A stretch of DNA of 29,191 nucleotides from Actinomycetes bacterium (GCA_023460175.1 JAEWRC010000097.1:1-29191), one strand, 5' to 3'; numbered from the stretch's first letter, positions 14,900 to 23,791 are shown. Translations and numbers: made by a program. Notes: a model not told the origin generated them from the sequence alone.

Positions 14900-15582
14900 T
14901 CGACCATGGTAGTCATGCGATTTCGGGACTCGCGCGCCCGCCGCACCCCGTCGGCACCGAAGTCGTCGAACAGCAGCGCGGCCGGGGTCAGCCGCAGGAA
15001 CAGCTGCACCAGGGGGCCGATGCCGAGCGCGTAGAGCACGGTGCCCACGCCCACCGAACCACCCAGCAGTGCCCCGACGGTGAACACGGCGAGTTCGATC
15101 GCGGTCCGCACCCCGCGCACCGATCGGCCGGTGCGCGCCACCAGTCCGGTCATCAGCCCGTCGCGCGGCCCCGGCCCCAGCCCGGCACCGATGTAGAGCA
15201 CCGTGGCGATGGCGTTGAGGACCACCCCGCCGACGAGCATGGCGGCCGCCGTCGGCAGCGCCGACGGGGCCGGCAGGAACGCCAGGGAGAGGTCCACCGC
15301 GACCGCGATGACGACGACGTTGGCGATGGTGCCGATGCCCGGCTTGATCCGCAGCGGGATCCACACGAGCAGCACGACGAGTCCCACGACGGCGGTCGTG
15401 GTGCCCAGGCTCCAGCCGGTGTGGCGCGACAGGCCCTGATGGAAGACGTCCCATGGATTCAGGCCCAGGCCGGCGCGCACCATCAACGCCATCGAGAAGC
15501 CGTAGCCGAGGAGCCCGGTCAGCAACAGGGCGGTGCGCAGGGCGGCGCGCGCGGCGGTCCGGTACGGCTGGCGAAGCTCCAT
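14848..15582 (-). CDS. YczE/YitT-type integral membrane protein
   Basis: A 244-residue membrane protein with about five hydrophobic segments (roughly residues 15-35, 55-75, 80-105, 110-135, 160-190). The motif GLGLNPWDVFHQGLSRHTGWSLG is typical of the YczE family (formerly grouped with DUF161/YitT), and GAGLGPGPRDGLM is its second half-repeat, implying an internal duplication. YczE genes commonly sit beside MocR-type YczR regulators, exactly as here. The transported compound is unknown. The C-terminal tail overlaps the ABC ATPase start by 52 bp and is rich in Pro, Thr and Cys, so it is probably not conserved. Confidence 0.85.
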   Translation of the reverse strand: MELRQPYRTAARAALRTALLLTGLLGYGFSMALMVRAGLGLNPWDVFHQGLSRHTGWSLGTTTAVVGLVVLLVWIPLRIKPGIGTIANVVVIAVAVDLSLAFLPAPSALPTAAAMLVGGVVLNAIATVLYIGAGLGPGPRDGLMTGLVARTGRSVRGVRTAIELAVFTVGALLGGSVGVGTVLYALGIGPLVQLFLRLTPAALLFDDFGADGVRRARESRNRMTTMVECPKPIPTKPTSPTPTC

Positions 15583-15601
15583 GACACCGATGATCCGAAG
15601 A

Positions 15602-15645
15602 AAGTGGCCTGTTATTCAATAGCCAGTCGTGGCAAACTGGCCTGT
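15602..15645. promoter_or_regulatory. Putative YczR (MocR) operator: two direct repeats and one inverted half-site
   Basis: AAGTGGCCTGT (15602-15612) and AACTGGCCTGT (15635-15645) match at 10 of 11 positions and are 33 bp apart, about three helical turns. Between them AGCCAGT (15621-15627) is the inverted form (ACTGGCT). The AT-rich TTATTCAATA (15612-15621) between boxes can serve as a -10 region on both strands. The last box ends directly before the regulator's ATG. Confidence 0.65.
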
Positions 15646-15646
15646 G

Positions 15647-17122
15647 ATGAGCACGGAGACGGCGAGTCGCAGGCTGGATGTGGCGCTGCTGGCCCGCGAG
15701 CTGGGCAACTGGCGCACCGCCAACGGTGCCGGCCCGGTGTACCGGGGGCTCGCCGACGGATTGCGCATGCTGATCGTCGACGGACGGCTTCCGGTCGGCT
15801 CGCGGCTGCCCAGCGAACGGTCGCTCGCCGAGACGCTGCGGATCTCGCGCACCACCGTGACCACCGCCTACGCGCAGATGCGCGAGGAGGGCTACCTCAC
15901 CGCGCGCCGCGGCGCCCGCAGCACCGTCGCCCTGCCCCGCCACGACACCATCGCCGCGTGGGCACCCGAACCCGGCGACGACCGGCCGATCAACTTCGCC
16001 GCCGCGGCAATGTCGGCGCCGGCCTCGGCCATCCGCGACGCCTTCACCGCGGCCGCCCACGACGTGGCCTCCTATCTGCACCACACCGGCCTCGAGTTGT
16101 ACGGCGTCGAGCCGCTGCGCATCGCGATCGCCGAAATGTACTGTCGCCGTGGGCTGCCCACCGAACCGGATCAGGTGATGGTGACTTCGGGTGCGCTCGC
16201 GGCCACCGGCCTGATCCTGGCCAGCTTCGTCGAACCCGGCGATCGGGTGCTCGTCGAGCAACCGACGTTCACCGGTGCGCTGGCGGCGATCTCGGCCCGC
16301 GGCGCCCGCGCCGTGCCGGTCTCGCTGCCGCCCGACGAGGGGTGGGACATCGACACCATGCACGTCGCGATCCGTCAGCTCGCGCCCAACCTCGCGTATC
16401 TGGTTCCCGACCAGCACAATCCGACCGGCCTGACCATGCCCGCCGACCAGCGCGACCGACTGGCCGGCATCATCGCCGAGACCCGCACCCGCACCGTCAT
16501 CGACGAGACGCTGAGCGAAATCTGGCTCGACACCCCGACGCCGACGCCGGTGGCCGCCTCGATGACCAGGCGCGCCGACCTGCTGCTGACCGTGGGGTCG
16601 ATGTCCAAGGCGTTCTGGGGCGGCCTGCGGATCGGCTGGATCCGCGCCGAGCGGGCCACCCTGGCGGTCCTCGCCGCGCGCCGCCCGGCCCTGGATCTCG
16701 GCACCCCGATCCTCGAGCAACTCGCCGCGGCCCGCCTGCTCGACAACGCCCGGGACGTGCTTCCCGAGCGCCGCGAACTGATCGCCGCCCGACGCCGCCT
16801 GCTACGCGAACTGCTGGCCGAACACCTACCGCAGTGGCGGCAGTCCAACGCGGACCTACCCACCGGCGGGCTGGGGTTGTGGATGCGGTTGCCGACGCCG
16901 ATGAGTTCGGCGCTGTCGGCCGCGGCCTCCCGGCTGGGTGTCGACATCCCGCCCGGGCCGCGCTTCGGCGTCGACGGGACGCTGGAGCGTTTCATCCGGG
17001 TGCCCTACACGCTGCCCGAAGATCAACTGGCCGAGGGGGTTTCGCGGCTCGCGCAGGCCTGGGCCACGGTGACCGGGGCCGAGCTGGTGACGACTCCGAA
17101 GACCGGCGCGCCGGTGGTCTGA
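15647..17122 (+). CDS. MocR-type regulator (GntR wHTH fused to class I aminotransferase fold), YczR-like
   Basis: A 491-residue fusion. A GntR winged helix-turn-helix (about residues 30-96: GLRMLIVDGRLPVGSRLPSERSLAETL and ISRTTVTTAYAQMREEGYLTARRG) precedes a fold-type I aminotransferase domain. The PLP lysine is Lys321 in GSMSKAFWGGLRIGW, and DQHNPTG is the usual substrate-side loop. Such proteins sense PLP or an amino compound and control a neighbouring gene; the divergent yczE partner points to the YczR subgroup. The ATG at 15647 is preferred; in-frame GTG codons at 15629 and 15644 are alternatives that would put the operator inside the gene. It ends 1 bp before the serB2 stop. Confidence 0.93.
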   Translation: MSTETASRRLDVALLARELGNWRTANGAGPVYRGLADGLRMLIVDGRLPVGSRLPSERSLAETLRISRTTVTTAYAQMREEGYLTARRGARSTVALPRHDTIAAWAPEPGDDRPINFAAAAMSAPASAIRDAFTAAAHDVASYLHHTGLELYGVEPLRIAIAEMYCRRGLPTEPDQVMVTSGALAATGLILASFVEPGDRVLVEQPTFTGALAAISARGARAVPVSLPPDEGWDIDTMHVAIRQLAPNLAYLVPDQHNPTGLTMPADQRDRLAGIIAETRTRTVIDETLSEIWLDTPTPTPVAASMTRRADLLLTVGSMSKAFWGGLRIGWIRAERATLAVLAARRPALDLGTPILEQLAAARLLDNARDVLPERRELIAARRRLLRELLAEHLPQWRQSNADLPTGGLGLWMRLPTPMSSALSAAASRLGVDIPPGPRFGVDGTLERFIRVPYTLPEDQLAEGVSRLAQAWATVTGAELVTTPKTGAPVV

Positions 17123-17123
17123 C

Positions 17124-18365
17124 CTACTGGGCCGGCGGGATCTCGACGCGTCGCAGCGTGCCGTCCACGGCATCGGCGGCTTCGATCTCGCCGCGGGTCA
17201 CGCCCAGGAAGAACAGGACCGTGTCGAGATAGGGGTGGCTCAGCGACGCGTCGGCGACCTCGCGCAGCGCGGGTTTGGCGTTGAACGCCACCCCCAGGCC
17301 CGCGGCCGCGAGCATGTCGATGTCGTTGGCGCCGTCGCCCACCGCCACGGTCTGCTCCATCGGCACCCCGGCCTGACTGGCGAAGTCCCGCAGCGCCTTG
17401 GCCTTACCGGGCCGATCGATGATGGGTCCGGTGACCCGGCCGGTGAGCTTGCCGTCGACGATCTCGAGGTGGTTGGCCGCCACGTAGTCGAGCATGAGTT
17501 CCTCGGCCAGCGGCTCGATGACCTGCCGGAAACCCCCGGAGACCACACCGCAGTGAAAACCGAGCCGGCGCAGGGTCCGCAGCGTCGTGCGCGCCCCCGG
17601 GGTCAACTGCAGTTCCTGGGCCACCTCGTCGACCACCTCGGCGGGCAGCCCGGCCAGGGTGGCGACCCGCTCCCGCAGCGAGTCCTCGAAGTCGAGTTCC
17701 CCGCGCATGGCCGCCTCGGTGATCTGCGCGACCTTGGCTTCGGCGCCCGCGCGTGCGGCGAGCATCTCGATGACCTCGCCCTGGATCAGGGTCGAGTCGA
17801 CGTCGAAGACGATGAGCCGCTTGGCCCGTCGCTCCAGCGAATAGTTTTCCACCGACAGGTCCACGCCCTGCTCGCCGGACACCCGCGCCAATGCGTTCTG
17901 CAACTCCGCGGCGCCGCCCGGCGGCACCGAGACCCGCAGTTCCAACCCGGTGACCGGGTAGTCGGACACGCCGCGAATGGTGTCGATGTTGACGCCGAGC
18001 GCCGCGGCCTCGCGGGCCAGCACGCCGAAGGCCTCGGCGGTGATGGGCCGCCCCAGCACCACGATGGTGTGCGTCGAGGGCTCCACGATGACCGGGATGT
18101 CGTCGCTGCGCTCGATGGTGACCTCGAGGCCGACCCCATGGATCGCCTTCTCGACGGCCTGGTGGAAGTCCGCTCCGCCGACGGTCTCGGCGGAGCCGGA
18201 CACCAGGACACCGAGCGTGAGCCGGCCGCGGATCACCACCTGCTCGACGTTCAGCAGCTCCACCTTGTGGGTGGACAGCACGCCGAACAGCGCGGAGGTG
18301 ACGCCCGGTCGGTCCACACCGGTGACCGTGATGAGGACCGACACCTTCCCCGATGAGGGGGCCAC
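17124..18365 (-). CDS. serB2: Phosphoserine phosphatase with two ACT domains
   Basis: About 413 residues. Two ACT domains at roughly 7-83 and 99-173 bind serine or related ligands for feedback. The HAD phosphatase domain follows: motif I FDVDSTL (Asp190/Asp192 counting from the alternative start two codons earlier), motif II VVSGGF, motif III with Lys in RPGKAKAL, and VGDGANDIDML. It makes serine from phosphoserine and matches SerB2 (Rv3042c) closely. The GTG at 18365 is chosen because AAGGGGTGA fits the 16S anti-Shine-Dalgarno and ends 2 nt before it; GTG 18371 adds two codons with no ribosome site. It lies just after the ctaD stop, so the genes are co-transcribed. Confidence 0.96.
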   Translation of the reverse strand: MAPSSGKVSVLITVTGVDRPGVTSALFGVLSTHKVELLNVEQVVIRGRLTLGVLVSGSAETVGGADFHQAVEKAIHGVGLEVTIERSDDIPVIVEPSTHTIVVLGRPITAEAFGVLAREAAALGVNIDTIRGVSDYPVTGLELRVSVPPGGAAELQNALARVSGEQGVDLSVENYSLERRAKRLIVFDVDSTLIQGEVIEMLAARAGAEAKVAQITEAAMRGELDFEDSLRERVATLAGLPAEVVDEVAQELQLTPGARTTLRTLRRLGFHCGVVSGGFRQVIEPLAEELMLDYVAANHLEIVDGKLTGRVTGPIIDRPGKAKALRDFASQAGVPMEQTVAVGDGANDIDMLAAAGLGVAFNAKPALREVADASLSHPYLDTVLFFLGVTRGEIEAADAVDGTLRRVEIPPAQ

Positions 18366-18374
18366 GGTCACCCC

Positions 18375-20120
18375 TTAGGTGCGGACGTTTGCGTCGTCGA
18401 GCCGGGTGACGTCACCGTCGTCGGGGCCGTGTGACCGTCCGACGTGCGCCTCGGCCCGCATCCGCTCGACCATGTGCGGATAGTGCAGCTCGAAGGCGGG
18501 CCGCTCGGAACGAATCCGGGGCAGCTCGGTGAAGTTGTGCCGCGGCGGCGGGCAGGTGGTCGCCCACTCCAGGGAGTTACCGAAGCCCCACGGGTCGTCG
18601 ACCGTGACGACCTCGCCGTAGCGCCAGCTCTTGAAGATGTTCCACACGAACGGCAGCACCGAGATACCCAGGATGAACGAGCCGATGGTGGACACCACGT
18701 TCAGCGTGGTGAAGCCGTCGGTGGCCAGGTAGTCGGCGTACCGGCGCGGCATGCCCTCGTCACCGACCCAGTGCTGCACCAGGAAGGTGGTGTGGAAGCC
18801 CACCAGGGTCAGCCAGAAGTGCAGCTTGCCCAGGCGCTCGTCGAGCATCCGGCCGGTCATCTTCGGGAACCAGAAGTAGATGCCCGCGTAGGTGGCGAAC
18901 ACGATGGTGCCGAAGAGCACGTAGTGGAAGTGCGCGACCACGAAGTAGCTGTCGGTGACGTGGAAGTCCAGCGGCGGGCTGGCCAGCAGCACGCCCGAGA
19001 GGCCACCGAGCAGGAAGGTCACGATGAAGCCGACCGAGAACAGCATCGGTGTCTCGAACGTCAACTGGCCCTTCCACATCGTGCCCACCCAGTTGAAGAA
19101 CTTGATACCGGTTGGCACGGCGATCAGGAACGTCATGAAGCTGAAGAACGGCAGCAGCACGGCGCCGGTCGCATACATGTGGTGCGCCCACACCGCCAGC
19201 GACAGCGCGGCGATGGCCAGCGTCGCGTAGATCAGCGTGGTGTAGCCGAAGATCGGCTTGCGCGAGAACACCGGGAAGATCTCACTGACGATGCCGAAGA
19301 ACGGCAGCGCAATGATGTACACCTCGGGGTGTCCGAAGAACCAGAACAAGTGTTGCCACAACAGCACACCGCCGTTGGCCGGGTCATAGATGTGCGCACC
19401 CAGGTGACGGTCGGCGATCAGGCCCAGCAGGGCGGCGGTCAGGAGCGGGAAGGCCAGCAGCACCAGGATCGAGGTCACCAGGATGTTCCAGGTGAAGATC
19501 GGCATCCGGAACATCGTCATGCCCGGGGCGCGCATGCAGACCACCGTGGTGATCATGTTGACGCCACCGAGGATGGTGCCCAGACCACTGACGGCCAGAC
19601 CCATGATCCACAGGTCGGCGCCGGCACCCGGCGAGTGGATGGCATCCGAGAGCGGCGCGTAGCCGGTCCAGCCGAAGTCGGCGGCGCCACCGGGGGTGAT
19701 GAACCCGGAGGTGGCGATCAGCGCGCCGAACAGGAACAGCCAGAACGAGAACGCGTTCAGCCGCGGGAACGCCACGTCCGGCGCACCGATCTGCAGCGGT
19801 AGCACCAGGTTGGCGAAGCCGAACACGATCGGAGTCGCATAGAACAGCAGCATCACCGTGCCGTGCATGGTGAACAGCTGGTTGAACTGCTCGTTCGACA
19901 GGAACTGCAGGCCCGGCATCGCCAACTCCGTGCGCATCAGCAGGGCCATCAGGCCGCCGATGAAGAAGAAGATGAAGCAGACGACGCAGTACATGATGCC
20001 GATCAGCTTGTGATCGGTCGTCGTGATGAGCTTGTAGATCAGGTTGCCCTTGGGACCCATTCGCTCCCTATAGGGACGAGTGGCCTCGAGTTCCCGCAAC
20101 GGGGGCGCTTCGGCGGTCAA
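18375..20120 (-). CDS. ctaD: Cytochrome c oxidase subunit I (aa3-type, CtaD)
   Basis: A 581-residue, 12-helix subunit of the terminal oxidase working with the bcc complex. Heme and copper ligands are visible: FTMHGTVMLLF, WQHLFWFFGHPEVYI (CuB His cross-linked to Tyr), WAHHMYATG (two CuB His) and VVAHFHYVLFG (heme a3 and heme a His). The K-channel and D-channel regions are intact. The start is TTG 20120, with a strong GGAGGA at 20125-20130 on the opposite strand; the resulting N-terminus TAEAPPLRELEATRPY matches M. tuberculosis CtaD. The in-frame ATG in RERMGPKG would remove about 20 residues. A possible -10 (TAGGAT) lies about 70 nt upstream. Confidence 0.98.
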   Translation of the reverse strand: MTAEAPPLRELEATRPYRERMGPKGNLIYKLITTTDHKLIGIMYCVVCFIFFFIGGLMALLMRTELAMPGLQFLSNEQFNQLFTMHGTVMLLFYATPIVFGFANLVLPLQIGAPDVAFPRLNAFSFWLFLFGALIATSGFITPGGAADFGWTGYAPLSDAIHSPGAGADLWIMGLAVSGLGTILGGVNMITTVVCMRAPGMTMFRMPIFTWNILVTSILVLLAFPLLTAALLGLIADRHLGAHIYDPANGGVLLWQHLFWFFGHPEVYIIALPFFGIVSEIFPVFSRKPIFGYTTLIYATLAIAALSLAVWAHHMYATGAVLLPFFSFMTFLIAVPTGIKFFNWVGTMWKGQLTFETPMLFSVGFIVTFLLGGLSGVLLASPPLDFHVTDSYFVVAHFHYVLFGTIVFATYAGIYFWFPKMTGRMLDERLGKLHFWLTLVGFHTTFLVQHWVGDEGMPRRYADYLATDGFTTLNVVSTIGSFILGISVLPFVWNIFKSWRYGEVVTVDDPWGFGNSLEWATTCPPPRHNFTELPRIRSERPAFELHYPHMVERMRAEAHVGRSHGPDDGDVTRLDDANVRT

Positions 20121-20260
20121 GAACTCCTCCAAACATCCGAGTATCCGGGCATGGCGCCAGGGGACTTTAGATCTTCTGTGCCTGAATCCTATCCCCCATC
20201 TCCGCCGGTGTCGGCACGGGTCCGACAATCTGTCGTAGATGTCGCGATCCGGCCGGGTGT

Positions 20261-20266
20261 TACCGT
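20261..20266 (+). promoter_or_regulatory. Putative -10 hexamer TACCGT for leaderless fecB
   Basis: TACCGT is 7 nt before the GTG start at 20274, and no Shine-Dalgarno sequence is present. Confidence 0.5.
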
Positions 20267-20273
20267 CGGGTCC

Positions 20274-21347
20274 GTGCCGATTCGGACCACTCCCGTCGCT
20301 CTGGCCGCAACGTTAACGTTGCTGGTCGCTGGCTGTTCCGAGCCGCAAGGCCTGACCCCGGTCCCGCCGACGGACAGCGTCATCACCAGTACTACGACGA
20401 TCGCCGGCGCGGGCGTGCTGGGCAATCAGCGCCGGCCCGACGAGTCCTGCGCCGCCGAACCGGCCGCCGTCGATCCCGGCGAGTCACCCCGCCGGGTGCC
20501 CAGCGGCACCGAACGCGGCGAGGTGGACGTGCCCGCCGATCCGCAGCGCATCGTGGTGCTCGCCGGCGATCAGCTCGACGTGCTGTGCGCGCTGGGTCTG
20601 CAGTCCCGGATCGTGGCCGCGGCGGTGCCCGACGGCGCCGATGCCCAACCGTCGTATCTGGGCGCGGTGATCCACGAGCTGCCGGCGGTGGGCAGCCGCA
20701 CCGAGCTCGACACCGCCGCGATCGCGGCGATGGAGCCGGATCTGATCCTGGGTTCACGGGCGCTGACCCCCAATGCCTACGGCGAGCTCGCCGCCATCGC
20801 GCCGACGGTCTGCACCGGCGCCGCGGGTGCCGACTGGCGCGACAACGTCCGGGCGATCGGGACCGCCGCGGGCCGCGCCGGCGCCGCCGACGAGGTGGTC
20901 GACAACTTCGACGAGGACGCCGGGCAGGCCGGCGTCGCCAACGACGCGACACACTTCCAGGCCTCGGTCGTGCAGTTCACCGAGGACACCGTGCGGGTGT
21001 TCGGCGCCGAGAACTTCCCCGCCAGCGTGCTCGACGCCGTGGGCGTGGATCGTCCCGCGACGCAGCGATTCACCGACAAGCCGTTCGAGGAGATCGACAC
21101 CACCGACCTCGACGACGCCGACTTCTCCCCCGTCGAGGGCGACATCGTCTACGTGTCGTTCGCCTCCGATGCGGCCAAGGAACGCGCCACCACGGTGCTC
21201 GGCAGCGACGCCTGGCGCGCGTTGTCGGCCAATCGCGACAACCGGGTGTTCATCGTCAACAACGAGGTCTGGCAGACCGGCCAGGGCCCGGTGGCCGCCC
21301 GCGGCATCCTCGACGACCTGCGCTGGCTCAACGCCCCGATCAACTAG
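20274..21347 (+). CDS. fecB: Periplasmic iron-siderophore/heme-binding lipoprotein FecB
   Basis: A 357-residue substrate-binding lipoprotein. A signal peptide ends in the lipobox LVAGC with Cys21. The mature part is a class III (BtuF/FhuD-like) binding fold: PQRIVVLAGDQLDVLCALGL, VGSRTELDTAAIAAMEPDLILGSRAL, and the C-terminal lobe ending VARGILDDLRWLNAP. M. tuberculosis FecB (Rv3044) has been reported to bind carboxymycobactin and heme. No permease or ATPase gene is adjacent. The GTG at 20274 is chosen since it gives a normal signal peptide and follows a TANNNT box by 7 nt; the long in-frame upstream extension overlaps ctaD and has no signal sequence. Confidence 0.93.
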   Translation: MPIRTTPVALAATLTLLVAGCSEPQGLTPVPPTDSVITSTTTIAGAGVLGNQRRPDESCAAEPAAVDPGESPRRVPSGTERGEVDVPADPQRIVVLAGDQLDVLCALGLQSRIVAAAVPDGADAQPSYLGAVIHELPAVGSRTELDTAAIAAMEPDLILGSRALTPNAYGELAAIAPTVCTGAAGADWRDNVRAIGTAAGRAGAADEVVDNFDEDAGQAGVANDATHFQASVVQFTEDTVRVFGAENFPASVLDAVGVDRPATQRFTDKPFEEIDTTDLDDADFSPVEGDIVYVSFASDAAKERATTVLGSDAWRALSANRDNRVFIVNNEVWQTGQGPVAARGILDDLRWLNAPIN

Positions 21348-21370
21348 CGCCCAACCCGAAAGGCTCCACC

Positions 21371-21646
21371 ATGTTCCACGTGCTCAAGCTCGACTACCTG
21401 CAACCGCTGGAGATCGTCGACCAGACCCGGCCCGCGCACGTGGCGTGGATCGAGCGGGAGATCGAGGCCGGCCGACTGCTGCTGGCCGGCCGCCAGGAGT
21501 CCCAGCAGGGCGGCGTGCTGATCACCGGCGACATCGACGCCGCCGAGGCCGAGAAGCTCATGGCCGAGGACCCGTACCAACTGGCCGGGCTGGTGCGCTA
21601 CGAACGCCTGAGCTTCGCCGGGTCGCTGCGCGCGAACGGCCTGTAG
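21371..21646 (+). CDS. YciI-like small protein
   Basis: A 91-residue single-domain protein of the YCII family, which has a dimeric ferredoxin-like fold. The family's His is seen in RPAHVAWIE, followed by GRLLLAGRQ and a conserved acidic-Pro turn in MAEDPYQLAGLV. It lies 23 bp after fecB with GAAAGG about 8 nt before its ATG, so it is the second gene of a fecB operon. YciI relatives include enzymes acting on small aromatic or chloro compounds, but most have no known role and none is assigned here. I do not recall a counterpart at this place in M. tuberculosis. Confidence 0.85.
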   Translation: MFHVLKLDYLQPLEIVDQTRPAHVAWIEREIEAGRLLLAGRQESQQGGVLITGDIDAAEAEKLMAEDPYQLAGLVRYERLSFAGSLRANGL

Positions 21647-21663
21647 CGCGCGGTTCTGCCACC

Positions 21664-21717
21664 ATGGTTGGGAGACGACGGCTCAGAGACCATCCGGAGA
21701 GGGCACGCAGCACATGA
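21664..21717 (+). CDS. Possible 17-codon upstream ORF before adhC
   Basis: ATG at 21664 opens MVGRRRLRDHPERARST, whose TGA overlaps the adhC ATG as ATGA. Six of its 17 residues are Arg, several using AGA/AGG codons that are rare in this genome. The stop/start overlap suggests translational coupling or an attenuating leader peptide; chance is not excluded. Confidence 0.25.
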   Translation: MVGRRRLRDHPERARST

Positions 21718-22763
21718 CCACCACAGTTTCCGCCTACGCCGCCAACTCGGCCACCGACCCGCTGACCAAGACCACCATCGAGCGCCGCGCGCTCGGCCCG
21801 CACGACGTGGCCTTCGACATCAAGTTCGCCGGGATCTGCCACTCCGACATCCACACCGTCAAGGGTGAATGGGGCGGGGCGAACTACCCGGTGGTGCCCG
21901 GCCACGAGATCGCCGGGGTGGTCACCGAGATCGGCTCGGCCGTCACCAAGTACCAGGTCGGCGATCGCGTGGGCGTCGGCTGTTTCGTCGACTCCTGCCG
22001 GGAATGCACCAACTGCCAGGCCGGGCTGCAGCAGTACTGCACGGGCCCGGGCGGCATGCGCGGCACCTACAACTCGACCGAGCGCGACGGCAGCCCCACC
22101 TACGGCGGCTACAGCACCGCGATGGTGGTCGACGAGAACTACGTGCTGCGCATCCCCGACGCCCTCCCGCTGGACAAGGCCGCTCCCCTGCTGTGCGCCG
22201 GGGTGACGGTGTGGTCGCCGCTGCGGCACTGGAACGCCGGGCCGGACAAGCGCGTCGCCGTCATCGGCCTCGGCGGCCTGGGCCACATGGCCGTCAAGCT
22301 GGCCACCGCGATGGGCGCCGAGGTCACGGTACTGAGCCAGTCGCTGAAGAAGATGGAGGACGGGCTGCGGCTGGGCGCCGTCGCCTACCACGCGACCAGC
22401 GATCCGGACACCTTCACCCAACTCGCCGGCAGCTTCGACCTGATCATCAACACCGTGTCGGCCAACCTGGACATGGCCGCCTACCTGGGCCTGCTGGCCC
22501 TCGACGGCACGCTGGTCGAACTCGGCGCCCCCGAGAAGCCGCTGGTGGTGCCGTTCTTCCCGCTGGGCGCCATGCGCCGCAGCCTGACCGGCTCCATGAT
22601 CGGCGGCATCCCGGAGACCCAGGACATGCTCGACTTCTGCGCCGAGCACGACGTCACCCCGGAGATCGAGGTGATCGAGGCGTCCTACATCAACGAGGCC
22701 TACGAGCGCGTCATCTCCAGCGACGTGCGCTACCGGTTCGTGATCGACGCCTCGACCATCTGA
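21714..22763 (+). CDS. adhC: Zinc-dependent NADP alcohol dehydrogenase, cinnamyl-alcohol-dehydrogenase type (AdhC)
   Basis: A 349-residue medium-chain dehydrogenase. Catalytic zinc ligands Cys42 (in GICHSD) and His64-Glu65 (in PGHEIAG) are present, as are all four structural zinc cysteines (95, 98, 101, 109). The Rossmann motif is GLGGLGHMA, and the residue pattern after it (VTVLSQSLKK) fits NADP preference. It reduces aldehydes to alcohols or the reverse; the natural substrate is unknown. Homologous to Rv3045. The ATG is preceded by GGAGAG at about 10-15 nt. It ends 4 bp before the nrdF2 stop on the other strand. Confidence 0.95.
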   Translation: MTTTVSAYAANSATDPLTKTTIERRALGPHDVAFDIKFAGICHSDIHTVKGEWGGANYPVVPGHEIAGVVTEIGSAVTKYQVGDRVGVGCFVDSCRECTNCQAGLQQYCTGPGGMRGTYNSTERDGSPTYGGYSTAMVVDENYVLRIPDALPLDKAAPLLCAGVTVWSPLRHWNAGPDKRVAVIGLGGLGHMAVKLATAMGAEVTVLSQSLKKMEDGLRLGAVAYHATSDPDTFTQLAGSFDLIINTVSANLDMAAYLGLLALDGTLVELGAPEKPLVVPFFPLGAMRRSLTGSMIGGIPETQDMLDFCAEHDVTPEIEVIEASYINEAYERVISSDVRYRFVIDASTI

Positions 22764-22767
22764 CGGG

Positions 22768-23742
22768 TCAGAAGTCCCAGTCGTCGTCCTCGGTGACGAC
22801 GGCCTTGCCGATGACGTAGCTCGAGCCCGACCCGGAGAAGAAGTCGTGGTTCTCGTCGGCGTTGGGGCTCAGCGCCGACAGGATCGCTGGGTTGACGTCG
22901 GTCTCGTCGCGCGGGAACAGCGCCTCGTAGCCGAGGTTCATCAGCGCCTTGTTGGCGTTGTAGCGCAGGAACTTCTTGACGTCCTCGGTGAGCCCGACCT
23001 CGTCGTAGAGGTCCTGGGTGTACTCCACCTCGTTGTCGTAGAGCTCGAACAGCAGCTCGTAGGTGTAGTCCTTGAGCTCCTGCTGGGTGGCGGCGTCCTG
23101 CATGGCCAGACCCTTTTGGTACTTGTAGCCGATGTAGTAGCCGTGCACGGCCTCGTCGCGGATGATCAGCCGGATCATGTCGGCGGTGTTGGTGAGCTTG
23201 GCCCGGCTGCTCCAGTACATCGGCAAGTAGAAGCCCGAGTAGAACAGGAAGCTCTCGAGCAGCGTGGAGGCCACCTTGCGCTTGAGCGGCTCGTCGCCGT
23301 TGTAGTACCGCAGCACGATCTCGGCCTTGCGCTGCAGGTTCTGGTTCTCCTCCGACCAGCGGAACGCGTCGTCGATCTCGGCGGTGGAGCACAGCGTGGA
23401 GAAGATCTGGCTGTAGCTCTTGGCGTGCACCGACTCCATGAACGCGATGTTGGTGTACACCGCCTCCTCGTGCGGCGTCAGCGCATCCGGGATCAGGCTG
23501 ACCGCGCCGACCGTGCCCTGGATGGTGTCCAGCATGGTCAGGCCGGTGAAGACCCGCATGGTGAGTTGCTTCTCGTGGTCGGTCAGCGTGCCCCACGACG
23601 GGATGTCGTTGGACACCGGCACCTTCTCCGGCAGCCAGAAGTTACCCGTCAGGCGGTCCCAGACCTCGGCATCCTTCTCGTCTTGCACCCGGTTCCAGTT
23701 GATGGCCGAAACCCGATCGATCAGCTTCATTCCGTCGGACAC
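22768..23742 (-). CDS. nrdF2: Ribonucleotide reductase class Ib small subunit
   Basis: A 324-residue R2 protein, the same length as M. tuberculosis NrdF2 and very close to it. Metal ligands include Asp72, Glu103 and His106 (FMESVHAKSY), plus a Glu in ASTLLESFLF and the Glu/His of IIRDEAVHGYYIG. Tyr110, which carries the radical, is present. It provides the Mn/Fe tyrosyl radical to NrdE, whose gene is not in this window. The GTG at 23742 has GAGGGG 5 nt upstream; ATG 23730 is less likely. The C-terminal DDDWDF tail is the NrdE-binding peptide. Two NrdR-like boxes lie upstream. Confidence 0.97.
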   Translation of the reverse strand: MSDGMKLIDRVSAINWNRVQDEKDAEVWDRLTGNFWLPEKVPVSNDIPSWGTLTDHEKQLTMRVFTGLTMLDTIQGTVGAVSLIPDALTPHEEAVYTNIAFMESVHAKSYSQIFSTLCSTAEIDDAFRWSEENQNLQRKAEIVLRYYNGDEPLKRKVASTLLESFLFYSGFYLPMYWSSRAKLTNTADMIRLIIRDEAVHGYYIGYKYQKGLAMQDAATQQELKDYTYELLFELYDNEVEYTQDLYDEVGLTEDVKKFLRYNANKALMNLGYEALFPRDETDVNPAILSALSPNADENHDFFSGSGSSYVIGKAVVTEDDDWDF

Positions 23743-23791
23743 CTGAACCCCTCTTGGACTTGGAACTCGATAGAACTAACCCGTGCCAGCA

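Noticed and set aside
14048..16720. 890-residue minus-strand open frame covering the ABC ATPase and antisense of the MocR gene
   Set aside because: Only the last 283 codons have homology. The rest is antisense to the MocR-type gene or out of frame with the yczE-like gene, so no fusion protein is proposed.
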